A stretch of 28,621 bases of DNA from Faeciplasma sp964650705 (GCA_964650705.1 CAZYUJ010000016.1:1-28621), one strand, 5' to 3'; counted from the first letter of the stretch, positions 6,857 through 14,790 are shown. Notes: generated by a model from the letters alone, not told the origin. Translations and numbers: made by a program.

Positions 6857-8570
6857 CAAAAGCACCTCCCATCTGAGAATCACTTATCTCTTTATATTCA
6901 ACACAGTTTGCCAACAGCTCGTCGTGCGTGCCCATGCCGATAACTCTGCCCTCATCCAAAACGATGATAAGCCCACAGTCCTTTACCGAGCTCACACGCT
7001 GAGCAACCGTCACAATCGTTGTGTCCTTCATATGCTCGTTCAAGGCTTGTCTTAGCATAGCATCTGTCTTATAGTCGAGCGCCGATGACGAATCATCCAA
7101 TATCAAGATCTCCGGTCTCGCCGCGATGGCACGGGATATGAGCACACGCTGCTTCTGTCCGCCCGAAATGTTTGTGCCGTTAGGAGAAAGAACGTGAGAG
7201 TATCCGTCGGGGAAATCACAGATGAATCCGTCAGCCTGAGCGATCTTCGCCGCCGCCGCAACATCCTCGTGAGTCAGATCTCTGCCGAACATGATGTTTT
7301 CCTCGATCGTTTCAGCATACAAGAAATCGTGCTGATGCGCCGAGCCGAACATCGCATAGAATCTGTCCTTTTCAATAGCTTTTATGTTTTCGCCGTTGAT
7401 GTATATGTTGCCCTTGTCGGTGTCATAAAAGTGCAGAAGAAGCTTGATGAGGGTCGATTTGCCCGACCCCGTCGCCCCGATGATTCCGAGCGATCCGCCC
7501 TTCGGGATAGAAAAGCTGATATTTTCGAGGTCGTTTCGCTTTCCTTTATAGGAAAAGCTCACGTTATCAAACATTATGTGTGCGTTGGTATTCTTATCGG
7601 GATATTCCTTCTTCGATTCGACTCTGATCTCTTCTTCTGAGTTCAAGACCTCTGCGATTCGTCCGGCTGATGCCGCCGATTTTGTATACATAACAAACAT
7701 TCTCGTAACCGACATCATAGCCATCGAAATGAGTGTGAAATACTGCATGAACGCAATAACTGTTTCCGGCTTCGAGCTTCCGTCTGCGATGAAATATGCA
7801 CCCAACGCAATAACTCCGACGCTGCCCAAATTCATCAAAACCGTCATGATCGGGTTAACAGTCCCCATGATAACACCTGCGCGTGTCTCGTCCCTAACAA
7901 GAGCCTTGTTCACGCCGTTATACCGTCTGTGCTCATAATCGGTCTTTGAAAGAGCCTTAATAACTCTTATGCCCTGTGCATCCTCTCGAACGACTCGGAT
8001 CATGTTATCAACAGATTTCTGAACCTTTGTATAAAGCGGCACACCGTTTCTTGAGATGAAATAAACAGTAACAAAGATAAACGGCAAAACGGCTATCATC
8101 ACAAGCGAAAGCTTCGCATCCATAAACAAAGTTATCGCAATTCCGCCGATCAGCATAATGGGAGCTCTCACGCCCAAGCGCTGCATCATATTGATGAATC
8201 CGTGAACGTTATATGTATCGGTCGTGATCCTTGACTCCAAAGAGGGGATAGTGAATCTGTCGGCTTGTGCCGCAGAAAGGCGAAGAGTCTTAATAAACAG
8301 ATCCTTTCGCATCGCTTCGGCAAAGTTACGAGAAACTCTCGCCGCCATTCGGTTTGCACATATGTTGCATAAGCAGGCAAACGCCGAACAAACCACCATC
8401 AGCCCGCCCCAAAGGATAATATCTTCTATCTCCTTGCCGATAACATTATCTAAAATATGGCTCAGAATATAGGGGAGCATAAGCTCGGCAAGAGTGCCTA
8501 TCGTTTTGATCATAAAACCGATACCCATTCGCCCGTAATAAGGGCGTAAATACTTCAAAACGGTTTTCAC
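6849..8570 (-). CDS. Heterodimeric ABC exporter, subunit with degenerate Walker B
   Basis: 573 residues with an N-terminal six-helix membrane domain (about 15-300) and a C-terminal ATPase domain: Walker A GATGSGKS (365-372), Gln413, intact signature ISGGQ (468-472), but Asp493 instead of the catalytic Glu (LDDSSSALD) and Gln524 instead of the switch His (TVAQRVS). These are the hallmark substitutions of the non-catalytic half of heterodimeric exporters. Its intact signature complements the partner's intact Walker B. Its ATG overlaps the MarR stop codon by 4 bp (ATGA), and its stop overlaps the next start, so MarR and both ABC genes form one operon. The MarR regulator probably senses the exported compound. 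Confidence 0.95.
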   Translation of the reverse strand: MKTVLKYLRPYYGRMGIGFMIKTIGTLAELMLPYILSHILDNVIGKEIEDIILWGGLMVVCSAFACLCNICANRMAARVSRNFAEAMRKDLFIKTLRLSAAQADRFTIPSLESRITTDTYNVHGFINMMQRLGVRAPIMLIGGIAITLFMDAKLSLVMIAVLPFIFVTVYFISRNGVPLYTKVQKSVDNMIRVVREDAQGIRVIKALSKTDYEHRRYNGVNKALVRDETRAGVIMGTVNPIMTVLMNLGSVGVIALGAYFIADGSSKPETVIAFMQYFTLISMAMMSVTRMFVMYTKSAASAGRIAEVLNSEEEIRVESKKEYPDKNTNAHIMFDNVSFSYKGKRNDLENISFSIPKGGSLGIIGATGSGKSTLIKLLLHFYDTDKGNIYINGENIKAIEKDRFYAMFGSAHQHDFLYAETIEENIMFGRDLTHEDVAAAAKIAQADGFICDFPDGYSHVLSPNGTNISGGQKQRVLISRAIAARPEILILDDSSSALDYKTDAMLRQALNEHMKDTTIVTVAQRVSSVKDCGLIIVLDEGRVIGMGTHDELLANCVEYKEISDSQMGGAFVE

Positions 8571-9004
8571 TCTGCCTGACCCTCCGAATATATGATCTCA
8601 AGCGATCGCTCGAGCATTCTGTCCATTATTTTGTGGAATATCTCCAGCTCCTCTTCGCTTATCCCTTCTGCAACCAAGGTGTTCCATCGCTTTGTTATTT
8701 CTGTGACCTCAGGCAGAATGTCGAGCATCTTCTTGCCGGGATAAACCAAAGTCTCTCGCTTGTCCTCTTGGCTTATGCGGCGTTCAATATATCCCTCCTT
8801 CTCCAAACAGGAAAGATGTCTTGTGACACTGCTTTTATTGATACATAAATACTTCGCCAAGGCATCTTGAGACTGTCCGGGATTGCGGCATATCGCAAAG
8901 ATATAGCTGTGGTATATTCCGGGCAAGCCGAGCGATGATTCCTGTGAGCGATATATCGCTTCGCATCGGCTTATGACGTTCATTTTCCGCATGATAGTTG
9001 CCAT
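8567..9004 (-). CDS. MarR family transcriptional regulator
   Basis: 145 residues from the ATG at 9004, which has GGAGGT five bases upstream; an in-frame ATG 18 bp earlier lacks a site. The fold is a MarR winged helix: dimer helix at the N-terminus, HTH around QDALAKYLCINKSSVTRHL, wing IERRISQEDKRETL, then C-terminal helices. The HTH sequence and the DKR in the wing are typical of the family. It is the first gene of the operon with the two ABC exporter genes, and an inverted repeat lies just upstream, so it most likely represses the operon until a ligand binds. It acts in the cytoplasm as a dimer. Confidence 0.94.
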   Translation of the reverse strand: MATIMRKMNVISRCEAIYRSQESSLGLPGIYHSYIFAICRNPGQSQDALAKYLCINKSSVTRHLSCLEKEGYIERRISQEDKRETLVYPGKKMLDILPEVTEITKRWNTLVAEGISEEELEIFHKIMDRMLERSLEIIYSEGQAE

Positions 9005-9025
9005 ATTGACCTCCATAAACAATAA

Positions 9026-9075
9026 ATAGTTGCATATAAAACAGTTGCAAGCAAAACCGTTTCGTCTGCAACTAT
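9026..9075 (-). promoter_or_regulatory. Repeated half-sites ahead of MarR (probable operator)
   Basis: ATAGTTGCA (9026-9034) and CAGTTGCAA (9042-9050) are in the same orientation about 15 bp apart, and TGCAACTAT (9067-9075) is inverted. Outer arms are perfect 9-bp inverse copies. Such AGTTGCA half-sites suit MarR binding. I could not place a convincing -35/-10 pair, so the promoter within this stretch is unresolved. Confidence 0.6.
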
Positions 9076-9076
9076 T

Positions 9077-9750
9077 TTAGCATATACACCTTGTTGTGTC
9101 AACCAAAAGCTCTCCCTGCATCATTTCTCTGTTACCGCTTAACGGAAGTGAGATATACCGCCTCTTACGAATGTCGTGGCGGACGATAATTTTCGGGAAG
9201 GAGTCACCGGTCAAACCGAAAGGTCGGTTCTCGATTTCGGTCTTTGCATCATCAGGCAGTGCATATGCAGACTGAATATATACTCGCTTTCCTCCAATGG
9301 TTGCAACAAAATCAATTTCTCGCGGCACTTGGACAGTACGACCTTTTTTATCGGTACCATTACCATATACAATGCCGACATCAACTGCACAGCCTCGAAT
9401 TATAAGCTCGTTGTAAATGATGTTTTCCATGATGTGAGTCATTTCCTGCTGACGGAATCCGATGCGCGCTTTCTCAGTCCTATATCCTCGCAATAATATT
9501 TGTTGGGATAATCGAAATAGCTCTTGCCTTTAACATCCCAACGCTTGCATTCACTGAAAAGGAAGGCATCTGCCAAGTAGTCCATATAACTCTTAACGGT
9601 ATTTTGCGCTACGGTATTTTCTCCGCTTAGTTTTTGTTTGGTATACGGCAGAGCAAGGCTTGCCCTAAACAAATCGCTTGTAATCTTATTGATGTGCCTT
9701 TTGGCAGAGGGCTTGCTCTTTGCGGTTGCCGTGTCTCTTGCAACGTATAT
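9077..9750 (-). pseudogene. DUF4143-type ATPase, C-terminal remnant with frameshift
   Basis: Read on the minus strand, one frame gives LALPYTKQKLSGENTVAQN to KYYCEDIGLRK, and the next frame continues ARIGFRQQEMTHIMENIIYNE to REIDFVATIGGKRVYIQSA. Together they match the C-terminal half of the AAA+/DUF4143 ATPases common in gut anaerobes. The joint needs one base restored near 9467 (GLR-N-ARIGFRQ is the usual text). The N-terminal AAA+ half, with Walker motifs, is absent and a stop lies just upstream of the homologous stretch. Family members are about 400 residues and are often linked to toxin-antitoxin-like or mobile functions. The gene is dead. Its 3' end abuts the MarR operator region. The left boundary of homology is approximate. 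Confidence 0.8.
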
Positions 9751-9793
9751 TCCATATTATATCCAAATGTTTGATGCCTACGGCACGCAGGGA

Positions 9794-9999
9794 CTAAGAG
9801 CAATAGCCGAATATTTCCTTGACCTCCTCCAAGCCCTCCATTGCTTCGACCATTATTCGCACTGCAAGGATGAAACCATCCCTGAACGCCTCACGCTCGG
9901 TCAGCCCGACAGTTCGCTTTGGCAGTCCTTGAATTTTTCGAAGTCCTCTTTCTGCTGTTCGGTAAGGGTTGTTGAAAGGCTCTCCTCGTTTTTTTGCAT
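9794..9999 (-). pseudogene. DUF6809-like protein, frameshifted fragment
   Basis: From the ATG at 9999 the minus strand reads MQKNEESLSTTLTEQQKEDF then FEKFKDCQSELSG and stops. In another frame it continues GLTEREAFRDGFILAVRIMVEA to a TAG at 9794. Joined, the text resembles the C-terminal two thirds of the small helical DUF6809 proteins of Clostridia (function unknown). The usual N-terminal region is missing and there is no convincing ribosome binding site. It is a remnant fused to the end of the broken TetR gene. Family assignment is from memory. Confidence 0.6.
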
Positions 10000-10005
10000 A
10001 TCAAC

Positions 10006-10331
10006 TTAATCAGAGGATACTTGGCTGACACCGAGTTTGAAATAAATCTTGAAAAGATCGGGATACTTTTTTATGCAGTCAGATATCCGAGAAAAGCCGT
10101 TCTCTTTATGCGCCTGCTCGGACACCTTTTTTCAATCTGAGCTGTATACGCATTAGCTAATGCCGATACATCTTCATAATGAGCATAGAACGTTCTGCGG
10201 TCAATATCTGCAAGTTTGCATATATCGGTAACGGTAATGTCACTCATGTCTTTATCCTGAAGTGAGGAAACAAAAGCTGTATTTATGTTTTCCGCCATAT
10301 CCCGATAGCGTTTATTGTTAGGGGTATTCAT
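10006..10331 (-). pseudogene. TetR/AcrR regulator, frameshifted and truncated
   Basis: The first ~68 codons from the ATG at 10331 (GAGGAAGG upstream) encode a good TetR DNA-binding domain: MNTPNNKRYRDMAENINTAF, then ITVTDICKLADIDRRTFYAHYED. After QIEK the frame reads nonsense and ends at 10071, but another frame continues sensibly (VSEQAHKENGFSRISDCIKK, then LFKIYFKLGVSQ) to a stop at 10006. A small indel in the A-run near 10132 explains this. The rest of the ~110-residue ligand-binding domain is gone, replaced by an unrelated remnant. A truncated 86-residue DNA-binding domain could still be made, so residual activity cannot be excluded. It lies 10 bp after the upstream membrane-protein gene, so it was part of that operon. 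Confidence 0.8.
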
Positions 10332-10341
10332 ACGGCCTTCC

Positions 10342-10743
10342 TCATTTCATCAGCTCGTCTGTCAGACGAATAATTTCGGGCGCTATTTTTTCACGCTCTT
10401 TCTTTACAATACGGTTATAAAGAGGATAAGCAAGGCCCACAAGAACAATACCGACAATGCCGATAACGATTCCAAGAAGCATAGCCATTTCTCTGTACGA
10501 ACCAAGAACTTCACCCAAATCGGTCATTGCAAGGCTCATACCAAGTCCTAGAAGCAAGGCTCCAATAACACCAAAGATAAGAGAGACCGCCTGTGCTTTT
10601 CGCGTAACGCCGGCATCCAAGCGGCGAAGCTGTGCCATCTTATCTTCTGTTTCTTCAGGTGCAGCATATTTCTTTCTTATAGCTTTGATCTCATCTTGTT
10701 CTTTAGCAGAATAAGTATAATTAAAGGTTTCTTTATTTTCCAT
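10342..10743 (-). CDS. Small membrane protein, paralogue of 14338-14703
   Basis: 133 residues. A charged N-terminal cytoplasmic region (about 1-52) includes a LRRLDAGVTRKAQ segment, followed by two predicted helices (about 53-75 and 88-110) and a basic tail YNRIVKKEREKIAPEIIRLT. The motifs GMSLAMTD, GIVIGIVG and YPLYNRI recur almost unchanged in the protein at 14338-14703, so the two are paralogues. I recognise the family only as a frequent hypothetical membrane protein of Clostridia; no function is known to me. It is the last intact gene of the response regulator-kinase-membrane protein operon, 9 bp after its neighbour. The start follows GAGGA. Confidence 0.85.
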   Translation of the reverse strand: MENKETFNYTYSAKEQDEIKAIRKKYAAPEETEDKMAQLRRLDAGVTRKAQAVSLIFGVIGALLLGLGMSLAMTDLGEVLGSYREMAMLLGIVIGIVGIVLVGLAYPLYNRIVKKEREKIAPEIIRLTDELMK

Positions 10744-10752
10744 AATTCTTCC

Positions 10753-11628
10753 TCACTGTTTTAACGCTTTTAGTTTTTTGCTGCTCTGCACGATCATATA
10801 AATTGCCATTACGATAATAAAAACAGATACGACACCGCCTGTGGCTCCAAGTAATATCTTGCGTGTCAAGGCATCTGTGCTGCCGTCACCAAAGGTTGTC
10901 AGCATCGTAGATTCCAAGGTCAGCATTGACACACAAGCAGAGGCAAGACTGATTGCCTTCGATGCCGAATAAACGGGACTGTTATATTTACGGTACTTGT
11001 AGATATTGATGATAGCCATCGTAAAGGCTATAAAAGTGTATGCCGCCAGTGCTATCGTTGTGATCTCGTGATGATGAAAGGTTCTGTTCCAATACACCAT
11101 AAAGAATACCATGACCGACAAGGTCAGGTTCATCAGCAAAAACACCCATCCACAAGTGCGGTATTTTATGAGTTCTTCCCGCATTTTTTCGCCGGGTTTA
11201 TGCCGACGGGTATGGCGAACTAAGAAAAATCGCATCACGGCAAGGGCAATATAATAACCCGCCATAGAATAAAACCAAAATGTATGATGCCAAAACCCAA
11301 GTCCTAACTGAAACACAGCATAAGCGGTGTTCCAGATCAGTGTACCGTAAAGAGATACATTTACTCGCAGCCTTGTGTCCTCTTGCCATCTTCTTGCATA
11401 TTTGTTTTCATCCTTAAAAGTCTTAAAAAAATGGATTAAGTACGGTATTTTAAAGCACCAGACCGTTAAGGTGTAAAAAGCAAGCACGTAAGAAATAATG
11501 CTTACCGGCGACTCTGTTCCTAAAAACACCATTGAGTATACGAGAAATACGGTGGCGATAGGAATTAAAATAATCATTATTGCGATGTGCGGAAACAGAA
11601 GAGCTTTTCCTACTCTTTTCCAGTCCAT
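10753..11628 (-). CDS. Multi-pass membrane protein downstream of sensor kinase
   Basis: 291 residues with about seven predicted transmembrane helices (near 15-38, 44-62, 100-118, 122-140, 160-178, 190-208 and 260-283). No enzyme motif is evident. A HHHE cluster (FHHHEITT) lies between two helices. The start ATG at 11628 is one base after the kinase stop codon, with GGAGGG upstream, so the gene is translationally coupled to the kinase. That coupling suggests it is either the accessory sensor or the output of the two-component system. I do not recognise a named family. Uncertainty is about function, not about the gene being real. Confidence 0.88.
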   Translation of the reverse strand: MDWKRVGKALLFPHIAIMIILIPIATVFLVYSMVFLGTESPVSIISYVLAFYTLTVWCFKIPYLIHFFKTFKDENKYARRWQEDTRLRVNVSLYGTLIWNTAYAVFQLGLGFWHHTFWFYSMAGYYIALAVMRFFLVRHTRRHKPGEKMREELIKYRTCGWVFLLMNLTLSVMVFFMVYWNRTFHHHEITTIALAAYTFIAFTMAIINIYKYRKYNSPVYSASKAISLASACVSMLTLESTMLTTFGDGSTDALTRKILLGATGGVVSVFIIVMAIYMIVQSSKKLKALKQ

Positions 11629-11629
11629 A

Positions 11630-12703
11630 TCAAGCCCTCCGTATTTTTACGGTGAAGGTCGTGCCAATGCCTACGGCACTTTCCACGCCGATCTCACCCT
11701 GCATAATGTCAACCACACGCTTCACGAGTGCTAAACCAAGTCCATTGCCCTGAGCCGAATGTGAAGTATCACCCTGATAGAATTTTTCAAAAATGTGTGC
11801 GCCGACTTCCGCAGTCATTCCGCAACCGGTATCCTTGACCTTTACAATAGCGTGATGTTCTGTTGTGCTAAGGCTGACACTTACTGTTCCGCCGGATTCA
11901 GTAAACTTAAATGCGTTAGAAAAGAGGTTGTTCCATACAAGGCTCAAAAGTTCTTCATCTGCTTTTACCTTAACATCCTCGGCAATATCGGTGTCTATCT
12001 CGATGTCACGCTTTTCCCACACATTTTCAAACTGCAAAAGGCATTCGCAAAGCTGTTCGCCCAAATCAAATTCAGAAGTTTTAGGATATATCTGTTGATT
12101 TTCAAGGCGGTTAAGTTTCAGTATGTTTGTCATCATCTCTGCCAAACGGCGAGATCCGTCTGTTACACCTTTAGCATACTCGATGCGTTTTTCCTCCGGC
12201 AAGTCATCCGCCTGCAAAAGCGTACCGTAGTTTTGCATAACAGCAAGAGGTGTTTTCATTTCGTGGGACACGTTGGCAATAAAATCGGTGCGAAGTGTTT
12301 CCACACTCGAAAGCTCCTCTGCCATTTTATTGAAGCAGTCTATAACCTGATTGAAGGTTTCATCCGTACCGAATTTGCTTTGCGGTTTTACTCGTACCGT
12401 AAAGTCGCCCTGAATAATTTTTTCTGCCGCATCGACAATACGCTTTACCGGGCGTTCTACCGTAAACTTTCGGCGAAGCGAATCAATAACCGTAAAAATA
12501 AGACTCAAAAGTGCAACATTCCAAAAGGTTAGCTTTGCTGCGGCAGCAATATTGGCATCGGTCAGCGTGATCCCCAATGTATCTCGAAGTGTCGATACAA
12601 ACAACATTGTGCAACAGGTGATAACAAAGGCTACAAGCAAAAAGAATACAAAATAATGATTGAGCCACTTCAGAACGCTTTTAATTTTGCAAGCTTGCTT
12701 CAT
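11630..12703 (-). CDS. Sensor histidine kinase
   Basis: 357 residues. Two N-terminal helices (about 15-37 and 56-74) flank a very short external loop (about 18 residues), so it likely senses within the membrane or through a partner protein. A HAMP domain (about 76-130) is followed by the HisKA domain with phospho-acceptor His147 in NVSHEMKTPL. The ATPase domain has the N-box NNLFSNAFKF, the G1 box DTGCGM and the G2 box GNGLGLAL. It autophosphorylates and passes phosphate to the response regulator whose stop codon overlaps its ATG by 4 bp. The short loop resembles kinases that sense envelope-active peptides together with a membrane partner, and the multi-pass protein encoded next is a candidate partner. 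Confidence 0.96.
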   Translation of the reverse strand: MKQACKIKSVLKWLNHYFVFFLLVAFVITCCTMLFVSTLRDTLGITLTDANIAAAAKLTFWNVALLSLIFTVIDSLRRKFTVERPVKRIVDAAEKIIQGDFTVRVKPQSKFGTDETFNQVIDCFNKMAEELSSVETLRTDFIANVSHEMKTPLAVMQNYGTLLQADDLPEEKRIEYAKGVTDGSRRLAEMMTNILKLNRLENQQIYPKTSEFDLGEQLCECLLQFENVWEKRDIEIDTDIAEDVKVKADEELLSLVWNNLFSNAFKFTESGGTVSVSLSTTEHHAIVKVKDTGCGMTAEVGAHIFEKFYQGDTSHSAQGNGLGLALVKRVVDIMQGEIGVESAVGIGTTFTVKIRRA

Positions 12704-13371
12704 TTGATCACCGCCTTATAGCCGAGTCCGTGAACGGTTTTGATCTCAAAATCCTCACAGTCCGAGAGTTTCTGACGGAGCTTCGTCATATATACGTCAA
12801 CAGCTCGTGGAGCAGTTTCAGTATCCGCATCCCAAAATTCGTCCATAAGCTGCGTTCTTGTAAAGGTCTTTTTCGGATAACTGAGGAGTTTATAGAGGAT
12901 ACTGAATTCACGGTTGGTAAGCGAAATTTCCTCATCACCGAGATAAGCGGTGTGTTCGTCAGCATCCATCACAAAGCTGCCTATTTCAAGCTTTCTGCTT
13001 GATGCAATTTTAGCACGGCGGAGAAGTGCGCCTATACGCAAAAACAGCTCGTCAAGGTCAATAGGCTTTACCATATAATCGTCTACACCGATACGGAATC
13101 CTCTTTGCTTTGATGCAATATCATCACGGGCAGTCATAAAGAGGATGGGGATATCTTCGTTCAGCTCACGCACGTTTCTTGCAAATTCAAAGCCGTCTAT
13201 ACCGGGCATCATAATATCGGAAACGATAAGGTCAAACATATTTTCATAAAGGGCATCGTAAGCCTCGTTTGCATTAAGACAGCCTGTGGCTTCATAACCG
13301 CTATGGTTCAGAAAGGAACAAACAGTCTTGTTCAGTTCCTTATCATCCTCAACAATCAATATCTTAAACAT
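12700..13371 (-). CDS. OmpR/PhoB-family response regulator
   Basis: 223 residues. The receiver domain (1-120) has the acidic pair in VEDD (about 8-10), phospho-acceptor Asp52 in LIVSDIMMPG, the conserved Thr in LFMTARDD and Lys in YMVKPI. The C-terminal winged helix (about 128-223) is of the OmpR type, ending ..TVHGLGYKAVIK. It is the first gene of the operon, translated from GGAGGT, with a clear sigma-A promoter 30 bp upstream. Its targets are unknown; the co-transcribed membrane proteins and the separate upstream unit at 13569-14703 are candidates. Confidence 0.97.
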   Translation of the reverse strand: MFKILIVEDDKELNKTVCSFLNHSGYEATGCLNANEAYDALYENMFDLIVSDIMMPGIDGFEFARNVRELNEDIPILFMTARDDIASKQRGFRIGVDDYMVKPIDLDELFLRIGALLRRAKIASSRKLEIGSFVMDADEHTAYLGDEEISLTNREFSILYKLLSYPKKTFTRTQLMDEFWDADTETAPRAVDVYMTKLRQKLSDCEDFEIKTVHGLGYKAVIK

Positions 13372-13400
13372 CGTGTTACCTCCGCTTATTGCTATAATTC

Positions 13401-13429
13401 ATTATACAGTATAGCATTCAAATGTTAAA
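13401..13429 (-). promoter_or_regulatory. Promoter of the two-component operon
   Basis: On the minus strand TTTAAC (13429-13424), a 17-bp spacer, and consensus TATAAT (13406-13401), 30 bp ahead of the response regulator ATG. Confidence 0.75.
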
Positions 13430-13535
13430 GTTTTGTTTGCGTTTCGGCGTTTTTGGAAAAATATAACTTTATTTTAACGATTTATTGCTCGCAACCGAAC
13501 AACACATTTCACTAAAAGTGTCGATTTAAAGAAAT

Positions 13536-13562
13536 AAGGCAACGCCGAGCTGACGTTGCCTT
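13536..13562 (-). terminator. Terminator of the 13569-14703 unit
   Basis: AAGGCAACG and CGTTGCCTT form a perfect 9-bp stem. Read on the minus strand it is followed by ATTTCTTT. It lies directly after the minus-strand membrane protein fragment and before the response regulator promoter, so the two units are separate. Confidence 0.8.
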
Positions 13563-13568
13563 GAATCA

Positions 13569-13898
13569 TTATACCAAGCTTGTTTTCTTCAAAACGGTTT
13601 TACTGATCGCACCGAGTCCTACTGCGAACAATGCGCCGCCTGCAAGACAGATGGCTGCATTCATCATCGCAGAGCCGAGAGGTGTAATCAATCCCACCAT
13701 CATAAAGAGGAGCATACCGCCGCCCAAAGATCCACAGATAGAAAGCCACGCTTTTTGCTTTGCTGCCACGCTTACAAGTACGAAGATTGCTACAAATACG
13801 AGCATTAGAAAGATCTTTGCAATAATACACATTACGATATTTCCTACTGTCAGTCCTGCAAGGTCAAAGGACAGACCTGAAATCGCACTGCCGAGCAT
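13569..13898 (-). pseudogene. C-terminal fragment of an ABC-2-type permease (probable)
   Basis: 109 residues, almost wholly hydrophobic, with about three helices and the ending VLKKTSLV. Helix spacing, the internal VAAKQKAWLSICGS turn and the terminal KKTSLV remind me of the C-terminal third of ABC-2 permeases of clostridial peptide exporters (about 250-300 residues). The frame stays open only six codons upstream of the ATG, to a TGA, and no ribosome binding site is visible. I therefore call it a remnant, although a stand-alone small membrane protein is possible. No cognate ATPase gene is adjacent. Confidence 0.55.
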
Positions 13899-13984
13899 AG
13901 CGCCGATAAGGCGAGGTCATCCACGCATAGCGTGTGGCAGCAGACAGCATATTTTTTCATTATGCATCTCCATAAAAGACCGAT

Positions 13985-14009
13985 AGCGAGGTGTAAAGCA
14001 CACCTCGCT
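13985..14009 (-). terminator. Hairpin after the charged helical protein gene
   Basis: AGCGAGGTGT (13985-13994) pairs perfectly with ACACCTCGCT (14000-14009) around AAAGC. On the minus strand it follows the stop codon at 14023 and is followed, after a few bases, by TCTTTTAT. The U-run is short and displaced, so termination may be partial. Confidence 0.55.
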
Positions 14010-14022
14010 TATGGTAGCCTGA

Positions 14023-14325
14023 TTATTTCTTTTTTGCTGTGTCGTAACGCTCGTTTGCAGCGGCGGTTCTTTCTTTGGCTGCGGCAATCTGCTCATCACG
14101 TTCTTCCTGCATCTTAGCTGCTCTTTCAGCGGGAGCCATATGAGCATCCTCCCAACTCTTTTTTGCATCAGCCTTTGCCTTCGCAAAGGTGTTATGACCT
14201 CTGTTCTCCTCGAAATTAGCCTTGCTCTCAGCTTTAGTCGCTTCAAAATTTGCCTTGTCTACTTCATGCTGAGCCTTTGCAGACTCCTTCATATCGCTAA
14301 ATGCCTTCTTCAAAAAATTTGCCAT
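14023..14325 (-). CDS. Highly charged Ala/Lys/Glu-rich helical protein
   Basis: 100 residues, nearly all predicted helix, dominated by Ala, Lys and Glu (NFEATKAESKANFEE, RTAAANERYDTAKKK). It has no signal peptide, cysteine or hydrophobic segment, and the N-terminus MANFLKKAFSDMKESAK could be amphipathic. I recognise it only as a recurring small hypothetical protein of gut Clostridia. The pattern suggests a soluble coiled coil or phasin-like protein, but no function is assigned. The start has AAAGGTGA upstream, and the gene follows the membrane protein at 14338 by 12 bp, so they are one transcript. Confidence 0.8.
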   Translation of the reverse strand: MANFLKKAFSDMKESAKAQHEVDKANFEATKAESKANFEENRGHNTFAKAKADAKKSWEDAHMAPAERAAKMQEERDEQIAAAKERTAAANERYDTAKKK

Positions 14326-14337
14326 TGTAATTCACCT

Positions 14338-14703
14338 TTAACCTTTCATAATTTTATCGCTGAGGGCAATGATTTTATTTGCGTATTTTTTACGGCGTGA
14401 GCCGAGAATGCCCTTATAAATGGGGTAGTTAATAATTGCCATAAACATACCAACGATACCGATGATAATGCCGTAGAGCATCGGGTTTTCGATGCCGACC
14501 GTTTCGGAAATATCGGTCATAATAAGACTCATACCGCTACCCATAATAATGGCGCTGATGCTACCGAAAATATAAGCAAAGACATTTGCCGGGCGCTTCA
14601 CTTTGGTGTCCAGTTCCTTGAGTTTATCAAGACCGGTATGTTCTTTCTCTGTGTACTGAGTGCGGATTTTCTGAACAAGAAAATCCTGATCGGTTTTATT
14701 CAT
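14338..14703 (-). CDS. Small membrane protein, paralogue of 10342-10743
   Basis: 121 residues from the ATG at 14703, preceded by AGAGGT; an earlier in-frame ATG lacks a site. A charged N-terminal region with LDKLKELDTKVKRPANV is followed by two helices (about 43-65 and 74-95) and a basic tail (YKGILGSRRKKYANKIIALS). GMSLIMTD, GIIIGIVG and NYPIYKG match the corresponding parts of the protein at 10342-10743, but the N-terminal ~20 residues differ. It is the first gene of a unit that lies upstream of the two-component operon, so the two paralogues bracket that system. Function unknown. Confidence 0.85.
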   Translation of the reverse strand: MNKTDQDFLVQKIRTQYTEKEHTGLDKLKELDTKVKRPANVFAYIFGSISAIIMGSGMSLIMTDISETVGIENPMLYGIIIGIVGMFMAIINYPIYKGILGSRRKKYANKIIALSDKIMKG

Positions 14704-14735
14704 AACGATTACCTCTTTCTTCATTTTGTAAGCAT

Positions 14736-14741
14736 ATTATA
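14736..14741 (-). promoter_or_regulatory. -10 box of the 14338-14703 gene
   Basis: Consensus TATAAT on the minus strand, 33 bp ahead of the start codon. The -35 region (AACTTT at 17 bp) is poor, so the promoter is weak or activator-dependent, possibly on the neighbouring response regulator (inference). Confidence 0.5.
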
Positions 14742-14790
14742 TTAAGCTGATGTTTTTGAAAGTTTTGAGAAATGTTTGAGTTTTGTTAAA

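Noticed and set aside
7194..7640. A 148-codon plus-strand open frame opposite the ABC exporter gene
   Set aside because: It lies wholly within the well-conserved ABC ATPase domain on the other strand and has no domain of its own.
9638..10009. A 123-codon plus-strand open frame across the graveyard
   Set aside because: Its minus strand shows recognisable ATPase and DUF6809-like text; the plus-strand text is not protein-like and lacks a ribosome binding site.
11795..12532. A 245-codon plus-strand open frame opposite the sensor kinase gene
   Set aside because: The minus strand encodes a complete histidine kinase with all motifs. The plus frame has no ribosome binding site, unlikely composition (Cys/Phe-rich) and no recognisable domain; it is an antisense shadow.
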